Origin: Qipengyuania vulgaris
GTDB taxonomy: Bacteria > Pseudomonadota > Alphaproteobacteria > Sphingomonadales > Sphingomonadaceae
Length of the DNA: 64,000 bases
Assembly (NCBI RefSeq): GCF_009827325.1
Contig: NZ_WTYC01000008.1
Location: 12,501 to 76,500, forward strand
Direction of reading: 5' to 3'
The position numbers and the translations under genes are program-made. Shown here in pieces: positions 45,566-53,438 of the stretch; position 1 is the stretch's first letter; every line of letters begins with the position of its first letter. The notes under the pieces were generated by a model, which was not told the DNA's origin, ran no database searches, and saw only the letters and a program-made list of their open reading frames with translations.

Positions 45566-46366
45566 TCAGAAGGGGAGCCACTTATGCTCCTTGGTAAACT
45601 TCATGTAGCCGGCATTCACGCCCAGCCGCAGGCCTGCGCCGACGCGGATCGGGATCAGCACCACGTCGCCCTTGCGCACGTAGCTGGCATTGAGCCCGCC
45701 GACCGCATAGGCCGTGCCTTCCGCCGCCGGGAAGCGTTCATAGAGTTCTTCAGTATCGTAAAGGTTGTAGACCAGCACGAAGGTACTGCCCGCATTGGCG
45801 CCTGCATCGAAGCCGATCGAAGGGCCGGTCCAGTATACCGGCATCTCGCCTTCGATCTTGTGGAACAGCGTGCCGGAACCGTAACGCGCGCCCACGATGA
45901 AGGCACCGCCAGCTTCGCGGCCCACGATATAGCCATTGGGTTCGCCCTGATCGGCGAGCAGCTTGCTGATCATGTCGGCCACACCCTTTGCGCCCTTGCC
46001 GAATACGCCCTCTGCCGCACCGATCAGGTCGTCCTCGCGATACGTCGTGGCAGGATCGTCGACCTGTGCGGCCTCTACGGCACTGCTTGCTGCAGTCTCT
46101 GCCTGCTGCTCGTTCCACTGCGGCTGCTCGGTGGGAGCGGCAGGCGCTTGCCAATCGTAACCAGGCTCGCTGGTTTGGGGCGCGGCTTCGGGATCTTGCG
46201 CGTCGAGCGGAGGCAGTTCGCCCTGCGAACCGGTTTCAAGGTCCCCATCGATCGGCGCATCCCATGCGGCATCGGGGTCGACGCTCTCCACCTGCGCAGC
46301 GAGCGGTGTCGCGGCGAAGGAGAAGGCAGCCAAGAGGCTGGCGGCGAATTTGGTGGCGGTGTTCAT
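45566..46366 (-). CDS. DUF1134 family exported protein
   Basis: This 266-residue protein has a signal peptide (FAASLLAAFSFAATPLAAQ), a Pro/Gln/Glu-rich low-complexity stretch (30-105) and the conserved DUF1134 domain (about 110-266). The domain includes GVFGKGAKGVADMISKLLADQGEPNGYIVGREAGGAFIVGARYG and PSIGFDAGANAGSTFVLVYNL. DUF1134 proteins are alphaproteobacterial, probably periplasmic and of unknown role. Confidence 0.92.
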   Translation of the reverse strand: MNTATKFAASLLAAFSFAATPLAAQVESVDPDAAWDAPIDGDLETGSQGELPPLDAQDPEAAPQTSEPGYDWQAPAAPTEQPQWNEQQAETAASSAVEAAQVDDPATTYREDDLIGAAEGVFGKGAKGVADMISKLLADQGEPNGYIVGREAGGAFIVGARYGSGTLFHKIEGEMPVYWTGPSIGFDAGANAGSTFVLVYNLYDTEELYERFPAAEGTAYAVGGLNASYVRKGDVVLIPIRVGAGLRLGVNAGYMKFTKEHKWLPF

Positions 46367-46593
46367 TTCGATCCCTTTTCCCGGCTTCGCGGCTGGCGAG
46401 CAAAGCGCTGCACCGCAAACAGAATCCTATTCGAGCAGCCTCGCAATGAAAGGGCGATGAACCGAATCCGAAATGCGCCGAAACGAGTCCACCCCGCGCC
46501 CATCGGAAGGAATTGAAGACGCGCCGATTTCTTCCTTGATGGGCGGGGGAGTGCTGGCTATAGCGCGCCCCTCGCAGCCGATGCGCGTCTTGC

Positions 46594-46685
46594 GGAGACG
46601 TGGGTGAGTGGCTGAAACCAGCTCCCTGCTAAGGAGCCATACCTGGTAACGGGTATCGAGGGTTCGAATCCCTCCGTCTCCGCCA
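46594..46685 (+). tRNA. tRNA-Ser (anticodon GCU)
   Basis: GGAGACG at 46594-46600 pairs with CGTCTCC at 46675-46681; discriminator G and CCA follow. The anticodon stem TCCCT/AGGAG region carries GCT in the loop. A long variable arm and the GGTTCGAATCC T-arm are present, as in class II tRNA-Ser. Its 3' end is the insertion site of the downstream island and is kept intact. Confidence 0.97.
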
Positions 46686-46687
46686 CT
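46672..46687 (+). repeat. Left attachment site (attL) in the tRNA-Ser 3' end
   Basis: CTCCGTCTCCGCCACT at the end of tRNA-Ser recurs exactly at 53439-53454. The 16-bp direct repeat marks the crossover region used by the island integrase. Confidence 0.88.
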
Positions 46688-47012
46688 ACTTCCCTAAATG
46701 CCTAGGGTTGCGGCCCTGTCTTCCGCCCGATGCCACAAAGGGTGCGCTAATGGGCCAGCCGTAGCGGTTACTCCAAGCTCGATTTGAATTGATTGTTTTT
46801 CAAACATTGTCGGTGCTCGATCGGTGTATGATCACCGGAAGGGCTGCTAGTTTTTGCTACTCTAGCACCGGCAAACGGTCTGCGCTCAGTTCTCTATCCG
46901 CCTCTATTTTAGAAATCTTGCGCGGGCGAGAAACTGTAGTAGCGTCGCTATGCCGGATCAGATGCGGCCGCATGTCATGTTGGGCTCAGCAGTTCGGCCA
47001 CCCCCCAAAGAA
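46688..47012. other. A+T-rich non-coding stretch at the island's left end
   Basis: No convincing gene is seen between the tRNA and the first repeat copy. A frame from 46789 on the plus strand is Ser/Arg-rich, crosses the repeat and runs antisense into the PhyH gene, so it looks spurious. It may hold decayed sequence. Confidence 0.5.
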
Positions 47013-47076
47013 ATGTCCGCTTAGTGGCGTCTATCAGAGAGGCGCGAACGACCGGCTTGGGGTGGAAAACGGACAT
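47013..47076. repeat. Island repeat copy 1 (inverted-repeat ended)
   Basis: Starts ATGTCCGCTT and ends AAAACGGACAT, so the ends are inverted repeats. Its right edge (GGGGTGGAAAACGGACAT at 47059-47076) coincides with the last base of the PhyH-family gene. Confidence 0.7.
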
Positions 47077-47753
47077 CAGATTCCCAGCCATTTTAGTCCG
47101 TGGGGAAGATCCTCAGCAGCAAAATCCACCTGTAGCACTCGCCGACTCTTGGGCTCAAATGCTGCCTCGGAAGCATGAAGAATGGGTGTGGCGTAAAGCC
47201 AGATGTCTCCTGCCTCTGCTGTGCAAACCGCGATGCCAAAACGTTCGACAACTTGTTCGACTTCTTCGACTGGGATCCGGCCCTGCGTATGAGAGCCAGG
47301 AGAAACCAGTAGCGGGGCATTGGTCATTGGCACGGGATCAAGGTGAGCGCGCAGAGTCACCATTCGTGTAAGCAGGTCGAATGGTGGAGCAACATGCAGT
47401 AAACCGCTCTTGATCGTCCACGGACCGAAACCGTCGGCCTCAAACTTTTCCTTCACGCAGATCGTTCGGTCTTGATGCCATGCCAAAGACCAATTGGTTC
47501 CCGGGGTCTTGTCGAAAAGAATGGCTCGAACAGGCTTCGCTTGTTTTCCCAAGACTGATGCCGCGATCGCACCAATGCAGCCATCTGCTTCCATGAACGG
47601 CTTGAGTGCCTCAATTCCATGGATGCGCACGCCAGCACTGTCCGTCGGCAGATCAAGAATGGCTACTTCCAACTCAATCAATCGCCGCCCCAAAGCACCT
47701 TTGAAAAGCTGCGCACCATCGGAGAAGAATTTGAGCGAGCCAGCATCATCCAT
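47076..47753 (-). CDS. Phytanoyl-CoA dioxygenase (PhyH) family protein, island cargo
   Basis: This protein of about 225 residues is a Fe(II)/2-oxoglutarate dioxygenase of the PhyH type. The iron ligands are seen in WHQDRTI (HxD) and ILHAS (distal His), with the oxoglutarate Arg in SRRVLQVDFA. The middle segment LVSPGSHTQGRI is typical of the family. The substrate is unknown. ATG at 47753 is preferred over a TTG two codons earlier. The stop codon abuts repeat copy 1. It is the largest cargo gene. Confidence 0.85.
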   Translation of the reverse strand: MDDAGSLKFFSDGAQLFKGALGRRLIELEVAILDLPTDSAGVRIHGIEALKPFMEADGCIGAIAASVLGKQAKPVRAILFDKTPGTNWSLAWHQDRTICVKEKFEADGFGPWTIKSGLLHVAPPFDLLTRMVTLRAHLDPVPMTNAPLLVSPGSHTQGRIPVEEVEQVVERFGIAVCTAEAGDIWLYATPILHASEAAFEPKSRRVLQVDFAAEDLPHGLKWLGI

Positions 47754-47805
47754 AACCAAGCATTAGCCTTTGGCGAACGCCTCACACAATGGCAGCAACC
47801 GCGTC

Positions 47806-47870
47806 AAAGTCCGCAATTGGCACTTACTGCGTGCGATCAATGCGTCGCGAACGGGGTGGCAAGCGGTCGC
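47806..47870. repeat. Island repeat copy 2
   Basis: Runs from GTCCGCAATTGG to GGGGTGGCAAGCGGTCGC (47853-47870). Its last base is the last base of the following minus-strand gene, whose TAG stop is formed at the repeat edge. Confidence 0.65.
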
Positions 47871-48121
47871 TAATAATTTTTCTCAACGAACCTGAAAATA
47901 GCGAAACAGAAAAAGCGCACGACAAAACCAAATGCCACCATTGAGGGCGCGATCCACAGTACGTTCGGGTCGGATTCCCAGTTTAAACCAAAAACCCAAT
48001 CTACCAAGGCATGGGCCCAAAACCCCCCCATCACTACGACGAAAAGGGTTAGGAACACGTTCACCGCATTGCGCTGTTGAGTGACAAAGTCCTTTGTCGA
48101 TTCGGTTTCGTACCTTCTCAT
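47870..48121 (-). CDS. Small two-helix membrane protein, island cargo
   Basis: This 83-residue protein has two hydrophobic segments (VNVFLTLFVVVMGGFWAHALV and VLWIAPSMVAFGFVVRFFCFAIF) and ends RFVEKNY. I recognise no family. The spacing and position between two repeat copies match the other cargo genes. Start codon support is weak. Confidence 0.6.
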   Translation of the reverse strand: MRRYETESTKDFVTQQRNAVNVFLTLFVVVMGGFWAHALVDWVFGLNWESDPNVLWIAPSMVAFGFVVRFFCFAIFRFVEKNY

Positions 48122-48168
48122 GGCTACAGATTGCCAAAATACCGGACTTCCTGCAAAGGCGTCGGCAG

Positions 48169-48236
48169 CGGAAGGTCCGATTTTAGGATGCGCCGCGTGG
48201 GGCAGTTAGGTCACGAATGGGGTGGTAGGCGGACAT
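48169..48236. repeat. Island repeat copy 3
   Basis: Contains GCGGAAGGTCCGATTTTAGG at the left and GGGGTGGTAGGCGGACAT (48219-48236) at the right. It lies between two divergent cargo genes and ends 21 bp before the plus-strand start. Confidence 0.65.
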
Positions 48237-48257
48237 CGTCTAATGTAGAGCTCAGCA

Positions 48258-48632
48258 ATGCTGAAATGGATCAAGACTTTCGCAGCAAGACGCACGTACC
48301 GATATGTGTCGACCTTTCTTACCCTTGCCTTGCTAGCCCTGCCGATCACATTCGCGCTTATGGATGCGCCCAAATGGCTAGGATTCGTACTTGCTCTACC
48401 TTTCGCGATTTTTCTGATTATCGTCAGCCACTTCCGAATGATTGATGCGGCAATGTCGCCTGGCTGGGTGGTCTTGATGATTCTCGTGATGAACTTTGGT
48501 CCATCGGTCGAGTTGCCCGGCATTACACTCTATCTGAGCCACCTAGTTCATCTTGTTCCCGTAGCCATTGGCTGGATTGCTCCGGCTAGGTCTGAGACCA
48601 GTGCAGATAATCTGGCCGAGCCGACAACCTAA
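48258..48632 (+). CDS. Small polytopic membrane protein, island cargo
   Basis: This 124-residue protein has about three to four membrane segments (YVSTFLTLALLALPITFALM, WLGFVLALPFAIFLIIVSHF, GWVVLMILVMNFG, LYLSHLVHLVPVAIGWIA) and a short polar C-terminus. No family is recognised. It is the only plus-strand cargo gene in the island. Confidence 0.65.
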   Translation: MLKWIKTFAARRTYRYVSTFLTLALLALPITFALMDAPKWLGFVLALPFAIFLIIVSHFRMIDAAMSPGWVVLMILVMNFGPSVELPGITLYLSHLVHLVPVAIGWIAPARSETSADNLAEPTT

Positions 48633-48642
48633 AAGTCTTCTA

Positions 48643-48722
48643 TGGCGTCGTTGACAGACAGGCGGCTTTTGGTGAGCATCGCGTTGTGTCGGAACGACTA
48701 GAACTGGGTGGAAAGCGGTCGC
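48643..48722. repeat. Island repeat copy 4
   Basis: Runs from GGCGTCGTTGACAGACAGGC to TGGGTGGAAAGCGGTCGC (48705-48722). The last base is also the last base of the next minus-strand gene, whose TAG stop is made at the edge, as in copy 2. Confidence 0.65.
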
Positions 48723-49075
48723 TAAGAAATTTGGTAGCCTCTGCAGACGATTGTAATCTCCGCGCACCCATAAATTCGGCAAAAGTCAACGGGACCGATG
48801 TCTGCTGAGTATTCAGTTCCTCCAATAGAACGAAGCAGGTCCCTACCCTCGCTTACCGATCTAAACTTGTAGTCGATGATCGAAAAACATGCCTCCTCTT
48901 CGTCATCCTTAATCATCTTGAAGTGATAGACCTTGCTGAACGTCAGTGACTTCCTCAGCTCACCGTGATTTGGCCAGACTAGATTCAGTTTCAGGTCTCG
49001 CGCGAAATTTAGGAAGGTAATATCTTCGATGTGCGCGAGTTGCAGGATTGGGTCCGTGATGAATGTGTAGGCCAT
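48722..49075 (-). CDS. Soluble protein of unknown function, island cargo
   Basis: This 117-residue protein is soluble and mixed in charge (ITFLNFARDLKLNLVWPNHGELRKSLTF, YHFKMIKDDEEEACFSIIDYKFRS). No family is recognised. GAGG lies directly before the ATG. The stop is formed at the edge of repeat copy 4. Confidence 0.65.
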   Translation of the reverse strand: MAYTFITDPILQLAHIEDITFLNFARDLKLNLVWPNHGELRKSLTFSKVYHFKMIKDDEEEACFSIIDYKFRSVSEGRDLLRSIGGTEYSADIGPVDFCRIYGCAEITIVCRGYQIS

Positions 49076-49103
49076 CCTCTCAAACTAAATTGAGGCGGTG
49101 GGA

Positions 49104-49235
49104 TTGCAACGTCCGCAATGGCGTCGTTAGCGGAATGTCCGGTTTCAGCACAGAACCCTTCGAAAGTAGCCGGTCCGGTTTTGGCGAGACTTTCGGCAGC
49201 CGTGAATGACCGATTTTAAGGTGGAAAGCGGACAT
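49104..49235. repeat. Island repeat copy 5 (most complete)
   Basis: Left outer part CAATGGCGTCGTTAGCGG leads into ATGTCCGGTTT at 49135. The right end is AAGGTGGAAAGCGGACAT (49218-49235). ATGTCCGGTTT and AAAGCGGACAT are inverted repeats around a 79-bp middle, so the unit can fold on itself. Confidence 0.7.
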
Positions 49236-49245
49236 GCAGTATCCG

Positions 49246-49605
49246 CTAGTCCAAGACGGCAATATCTTCTCTCGCTTCGAGGTTCGAGAGTATCATTTTG
49301 AAGTCCAGTTCTGATGGCTTAACGACCATCAGATATTTAGAAGATTGCTTTAGAGCCAGGCCTACGAAGTCCAACGCACAGCCTGCAAATTCAAGGTTCT
49401 CACCCCACTCGATGGTCTCGAAGTCGTCCCGGACTTGTCTCGAAATCGGAGCCAGATCGCGACACATAAAATTGTCCGGTCCAGCTCTCTTGTCCAAGCA
49501 ATTGATCTTCGCCGGATAAAGCGACGAAACCTTCTGGATTACTTTCAAGGCGTCAGCTCGCGAGATTTGCAGAACCGGTAACTCATCGTTGATAAACTTG
49601 CTCAT
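49246..49605 (-). CDS. Soluble protein of unknown function, island cargo
   Basis: This 119-residue protein (MSKFINDELPVLQISRADALKVIQK, and later ALKQSSKYLMVVKPSELDFKMILSN) has no recognisable family. A GGAGG ribosome site lies 5 bp before the ATG at 49605, which fixes the start. It lies between repeat copies 5 and 6. Confidence 0.68.
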   Translation of the reverse strand: MSKFINDELPVLQISRADALKVIQKVSSLYPAKINCLDKRAGPDNFMCRDLAPISRQVRDDFETIEWGENLEFAGCALDFVGLALKQSSKYLMVVKPSELDFKMILSNLEAREDIAVLD

Positions 49606-49644
49606 TATCGCCTCCGAGGGACGCAATAGGTAAATAGCTCTTTG

Positions 49645-49683
49645 TCAGCAATCGGGTCGTTAGCGGTAGGGCAGCTTTTCCCC
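49645..49683. repeat. Island repeat copy 6 (left arm only)
   Basis: CAATCGGGTCGTTAGCGGTAG matches the left arm of copy 5 (CAATGGCGTCGTTAGCGG). The right arm is not seen, so this is a remnant. The 190 bp that follow, to the Rep stop, show no gene. Confidence 0.5.
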
Positions 49684-49874
49684 TTTCCTGAATTACAAAG
49701 CAGACATAGCTTCCACAGATGCCCCAAGCCTCGCGCGCCCGCGCGTATTGGTCCCGAAACCCTATGCTCCAGTGCGGGTGTCACGCCTTCTAAAGGTACG
49801 CGCTCGCGCGTTAAGGCGTCCAAAAACTCTCGACGTTTCGGGCGCACGTGAAGCGGGCGACGCGAGCCTTGGTG

Positions 49875-50654
49875 CTAAACCGCAATGTTGCGGCTTGTCC
49901 CGCACCGCTTGCCAATTACCTCTCCGCCATGCTCTTGCGCTATGCCAAGTGAAGCCGCAGCTTCCGGCCTCGCGCCCTTCAGGACGTAGGCCAGGACCTT
50001 GGAAAGGTTCTGCGCATAGAGCGCCCCGTCCGGCTGGCCCGCTCCCGCTATCTTCCTGCTAAAGATCGCACCCGCGCGATATGTGCGGATTGTGCACCGC
50101 TGCACCCAGCGCCGCGAAAGTGCGCCGCTCATTCTTTTGGCGTCCGGTATGTGCGCCAGAATGTGCACATGGGAGCCTTTTCCGCCTCCGTTCTCTCGCG
50201 TCCAGAGGTAGGCGGTTTGACCTCGCAGCCATTCGCGCAAGTATTTCAGGAATGCCGTTGTGGCTGCCATTGCTTCCCGATCGGACAGGCCAGCCGCTTC
50301 CCAGTGCACACAGATATGGCGGTTTAGCGGGCGTCCGACCGCGATTGCTTTGTCAGCAGCGTTTGCCAGTTTCTTTACTTGTGTGAGGGTCAATCCATCG
50401 CTTGTGCGGCTGGCGCTATTTCGTGCTCCGCCATGCTGAAACGGGGGCGCTGGAGAGGGAGGGGACGCATACCCTAGAGGTATATGTAAAATAGCAAGGC
50501 CCGTGCCAGTTGGGGAGTTAGCTCCGCAACCGCCCGTTATTTTGCCGTTTTTTACGGGTTTTAAAAACTTGGCGCACCGTTTCGCCCCGTTGTCGTCACC
50601 CTCCCGTAAATTTCCCCTATTTACGCGGCTTGCCGCGCGTCTAGCGCTTGGCAT
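49875..50654 (-). CDS. HUH-type replication initiator (Rep-like) of the island
   Basis: This protein of about 259 residues has the HUH endonuclease pattern. HVH lies in GSHVHILAHIP (about 161-170), with RPLNRHICVHWE before it. The Tyr-containing helix LYAQNLSKVLAYVLKGA (about 212-228) would hold the nicking Tyr. The first 80 residues are basic and low in complexity. Such proteins start rolling-circle replication or nick DNA for transfer. No good ribosome site precedes the ATG at 50654, so the true start may be downstream. Last gene of the int-alpA-rep series. Confidence 0.7.
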   Translation of the reverse strand: MPSARRAASRVNRGNLREGDDNGAKRCAKFLKPVKNGKITGGCGANSPTGTGLAILHIPLGYASPPSPAPPFQHGGARNSASRTSDGLTLTQVKKLANAADKAIAVGRPLNRHICVHWEAAGLSDREAMAATTAFLKYLREWLRGQTAYLWTRENGGGKGSHVHILAHIPDAKRMSGALSRRWVQRCTIRTYRAGAIFSRKIAGAGQPDGALYAQNLSKVLAYVLKGARPEAAASLGIAQEHGGEVIGKRCGTSRNIAV

Positions 50655-50747
50655 CAATGACGGCCTGTCTTGTTTTTCAAGTGAACGGTGACGAACGGTA
50701 TGGCGAGGGCGTGTGTTTCACCGCCCCCGCTGTTTTTGGCTGTATGA

Positions 50748-50957
50748 TCAGCCGTCGCCGCGCTCCAACGATTGCAGTGCTTCGATCAATTCGGGCAATC
50801 TATCGAAGGGGAGCACGAAACCGCCTTTTCCCGGCCTCAGCTTGCCACCATCGCCGGGATCATACCAAGGCCAGAGGTTGAGACGCTGCTGTCCGTTCCA
50901 TTCGGCCAGTTGGAACTTCCAAACTTGGCCGCGATAGGAGTGCTCGAAGATGATCAT
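50748..50957 (-). CDS. Small PC4/YdbC-like putative ssDNA-binding protein
   Basis: This 69-residue protein resembles the PC4 (YdbC) single-strand DNA-binding fold: a beta-rich run YRGQVWKFQLAEWNGQQRLNLWPWY, then KLRPGKGGFVLPFDRLPELIEAL as the final strand and helix. The match is by pattern only. Its place next to a Rep gene fits DNA handling. The start overlaps the previous stop in ATGA, which fixes it. Confidence 0.5.
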   Translation of the reverse strand: MIIFEHSYRGQVWKFQLAEWNGQQRLNLWPWYDPGDGGKLRPGKGGFVLPFDRLPELIEALQSLERGDG

Positions 50958-51331
50958 GGATTGCGACCCTCCATGACAGCTACACAGCCGCTTGCAGACG
51001 TTTGAGAGCGTTTTAGCGCCTTCGCCCCGCTCTGCTCCAGCCTCGCGCCACATGACAACCTCTCGGCGTCATGTGAGCCACTAGAGTGTGCTGTCCGCAG
51101 TTCAGACAACGCATCCTCAAATGGGAGCTTGCACCAGCCTCTCGGCAAATCGCCCGGTTCCCGGCTGGCAATCCATGCTGGCGCGGATCGTGACAATGGC
51201 CGCACAGGCCATAGATCACACGACAGAGCCGGACAGCACGAGACATGCTCACGCCAGTTCGCTCCCGCGTCACAGGCCCCGCAGTCACGGCAATGGGCGT
51301 CGATAGCGCGCCTTAATGAGCGGCCAGTCAT
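50954..51331 (-). CDS. Cys-rich putative zinc-binding protein
   Basis: This 125-residue protein begins RRAIDAHCRDCGACDAGANWREHVSCCPALSCDLWPVRP. The pattern CxxCxxC then CC and C before LWPxRP is widespread in phage and island proteins and probably binds zinc. The rest is variable. It overlaps both neighbours by 4 bp, showing it is part of an operon. Confidence 0.7.
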   Translation of the reverse strand: MTGRSLRRAIDAHCRDCGACDAGANWREHVSCCPALSCDLWPVRPLSRSAPAWIASREPGDLPRGWCKLPFEDALSELRTAHSSGSHDAERLSCGARLEQSGAKALKRSQTSASGCVAVMEGRNP

Positions 51332-51534
51332 TCGCCACCCCCTTGCGATCGCAATACCAAGCCCTCGCCAAAACGAAGACGGCTGAGGGAAGGAATCGTT
51401 TGCCCTGCTTTAATGGTGAGGGTATGCGGAATTGTCAGCTTAGGAGCTTCGACAATTCCGGCCCTGTCTTCGACTGCAATCGAGACAGGGCCTTTTACAT
51501 GCCCGGCCCTTGGCCCGTATGTCCGGCCCACCAT
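51328..51534 (-). CDS. Small protein of unknown function in the island operon
   Basis: This 68-residue basic protein (GPVSIAVEDRAGIVEAPKLTIPHTLTIKAGQTI) matches no family. Support comes from context: its ATG follows the AlpA-like stop by one base and its stop overlaps the Cys-rich gene start by 4 bp. Confidence 0.5.
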   Translation of the reverse strand: MVGRTYGPRAGHVKGPVSIAVEDRAGIVEAPKLTIPHTLTIKAGQTIPSLSRLRFGEGLVLRSQGGGE

Positions 51535-51535
51535 G

Positions 51536-51745
51536 TCACGCTGCCTCGCCGATGTTAGGGGCTTCTACTAGGCGGTGAATGCTGGCCACCTTGACCAGCC
51601 GCCGCGAGCCAATGGAAATTGTTTCGAGCAAGCCTTCAGAGATTAAATCGTAAGCTTTAGTCTTGCCGATACCCAAGCAACGGGCGGCATCGGTTACACT
51701 GCACAGCACAGGCTTTACATCGGTCACTTCACGCAAATAAGACAT
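51536..51745 (-). CDS. AlpA/excisionase-type helix-turn-helix regulator
   Basis: This 69-residue protein has an excisionase (MerR-like) helix-turn-helix: CSVTDAARCLGIGKTKAYDLISEGLLETISIGSRRLVKVASI. AlpA-type proteins activate the island integrase or act in excision. A strong AAGGAAG precedes the ATG. It lies 183 bp after the integrase gene on the same strand. Confidence 0.85.
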   Translation of the reverse strand: MSYLREVTDVKPVLCSVTDAARCLGIGKTKAYDLISEGLLETISIGSRRLVKVASIHRLVEAPNIGEAA

Positions 51746-51928
51746 TAGTCTTCCTTTCCGTGTCCCGCCCGAGATTGTCCGGGCGCTCTGGAACACGTCG
51801 TGAACAATAATGCCGCTTCCGTCGGATCGGAAGGTAGTTGGTATTTTGTGCTGGGGATTACCCTATGGAGGGTTTTTCAATCTCGTGAGGCGGGCTGCAT
51901 TTTTGTCAAACCCAGAAAACGCAATGTT

Positions 51929-53263
51929 TCAAAGCTCACCCCTGCGAATAGGCGTCACGTTGTTTGTGGTGTCACCAGCCGCGCCCTTTCCGTCGCAATA
52001 GTCCGCCCATGCATCCATGAGCTTGCGGCGCTTGGGCATTAGCGCACCGCGCCGGTATGCCGCCTCCGCCTTATTTCCGATGGTATGGGCCAGCGCCATC
52101 TCGCAAACCTCATGGGAAAAGCCCGTACTCTCCGCCGCCCAATCCCGAAAGCTGGAGCGGAAGCCGTGCACCGTGATGCCTTTAGTCATCCTGCGAAGCT
52201 GCATAAGCATTGCCATGTTGGATAGGCTCCCGCCGTGGCCAGCGGGGAATAGCGGGCGGTCTGCAATCTCGCCTTTCGCAGCGGCAAGCGGCTGGACCTT
52301 GCGCAGCAAGTCGACAGCGCGGGGTGATAGCGGGACGGTGTGCTCTGCCTCTGCTTTCATGCGGCTGGCAGGAATAGTCCAGATTGCTGCCTCCAGATCG
52401 ACCTCCCGCCAAGTTGCGCCGATCGTCTCTCCAGTTCGTGAAGCGGTCAGGATAGTAAACTCCAGCGCCATTGCGGCGATGCCATCGCGCTCTGCCAGCT
52501 TGGCCATGAACGCAGGAACGCCACCATAAGGCATTGCGGCATGGTGGCCTGATCGGCCCAGCCGCTCATTGCGCCGCCTCTTGGCCTTAGTGGGCTTGGG
52601 GAGCACGTTGTCCAAGTGGCCCCTCCAGCGCGCCGGGTTTTCGCCCTCGCGCAAGCCCTCAACCTTTGCAGCGTCCAGTATTCGCTCCACCCGCCCGCGC
52701 ACCCGATTGGCGGTTTCCGGCTTTTCACTCCAGATCGGCTTAAGCGCCGCCATAAGGTGCTCTGTGGCCACTTCTCCAACTGGCAGATCGCCAAAGTGCG
52801 GATAGGCGTAAGCCTCCAAAGTGGAGCGCCATTGCTTGCGGTGCTTGTCGTTTTTCCAACCATCCTCATTCAAGGATAGGTAGCTCTCCGCCGCGTCTCG
52901 AAAGGTTGTGCCAAATATGCGAGCCGATTGCTCCGCCGCTTTAGCTTCGCGCTGGCGCTTGCGTCGATCGGAGACCGGCACAATGCCAGCCGCCGCATCT
53001 TTTGCCTTTTCCCGTGCTGCCTCGCGCGCATCGGCTAGTGACAGCGCGCCAGCACCGGCAGCGCTACCTAATCCAACATAGCGCACCTTACCCGCAACGG
53101 TCCCGCGATAAACCCAGCTCCGTGCGCCTCCCGGCTTGACCTGGAGGTAAAGGCCACCGCCGTCCGCATAGCGTTTGACGTATTCCTTTCCGCTCTCACC
53201 GATCCCCGGCTTGGCGTTCCTAACGGTCACAGCGGTGAGCGCATTGTGTAGCTGGCGCGGCAT
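51929..53263 (-). CDS. P4-type tyrosine integrase
   Basis: This 444-residue integrase has the DUF4102 arm-binding start (LTAVTVRNAKPG, KRYADGGGLYLQVKPGGARSWVYRG), a core-binding part and the catalytic domain. Catalytic residues are Arg in TASRTGE, the HGFRSSFRDWAAE box, His in ALAHTIG and Tyr in AEAAYRRG. It inserts DNA into tRNA genes. It lies 176 bp from the distal attachment site and reads into the island. Confidence 0.95.
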   Translation of the reverse strand: MPRQLHNALTAVTVRNAKPGIGESGKEYVKRYADGGGLYLQVKPGGARSWVYRGTVAGKVRYVGLGSAAGAGALSLADAREAAREKAKDAAAGIVPVSDRRKRQREAKAAEQSARIFGTTFRDAAESYLSLNEDGWKNDKHRKQWRSTLEAYAYPHFGDLPVGEVATEHLMAALKPIWSEKPETANRVRGRVERILDAAKVEGLREGENPARWRGHLDNVLPKPTKAKRRRNERLGRSGHHAAMPYGGVPAFMAKLAERDGIAAMALEFTILTASRTGETIGATWREVDLEAAIWTIPASRMKAEAEHTVPLSPRAVDLLRKVQPLAAAKGEIADRPLFPAGHGGSLSNMAMLMQLRRMTKGITVHGFRSSFRDWAAESTGFSHEVCEMALAHTIGNKAEAAYRRGALMPKRRKLMDAWADYCDGKGAAGDTTNNVTPIRRGEL

Positions 53264-53438
53264 TCGATTGGCTCCGTTGCCCTAATAGATGCGCTAACCG
53301 TAAGCCGGTTTTAGGACATCTGCAACGGTTATCAGCGGTCTCATGCGAACGACGCTGATCGATACAAACCCCTAAAGCCTTAGATTATTGCGACTTTGGC
53401 GGGACGGTGCGAGAGTTGGCGGTCAATTGTTAGGCGGA

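Noticed and set aside
46789..47178. Possible 129-residue gene at the island's left end
   Set aside because: It crosses a repeat copy, runs antisense into the PhyH gene and is Ser/Arg-rich without a ribosome site.
47013..49683. True integron with attC sites
   Set aside because: The GTTRRRY and RYYYAAC core sites do not fit cleanly, gene orientations differ, and no integron integrase is present. Only a cassette-like resemblance is claimed.
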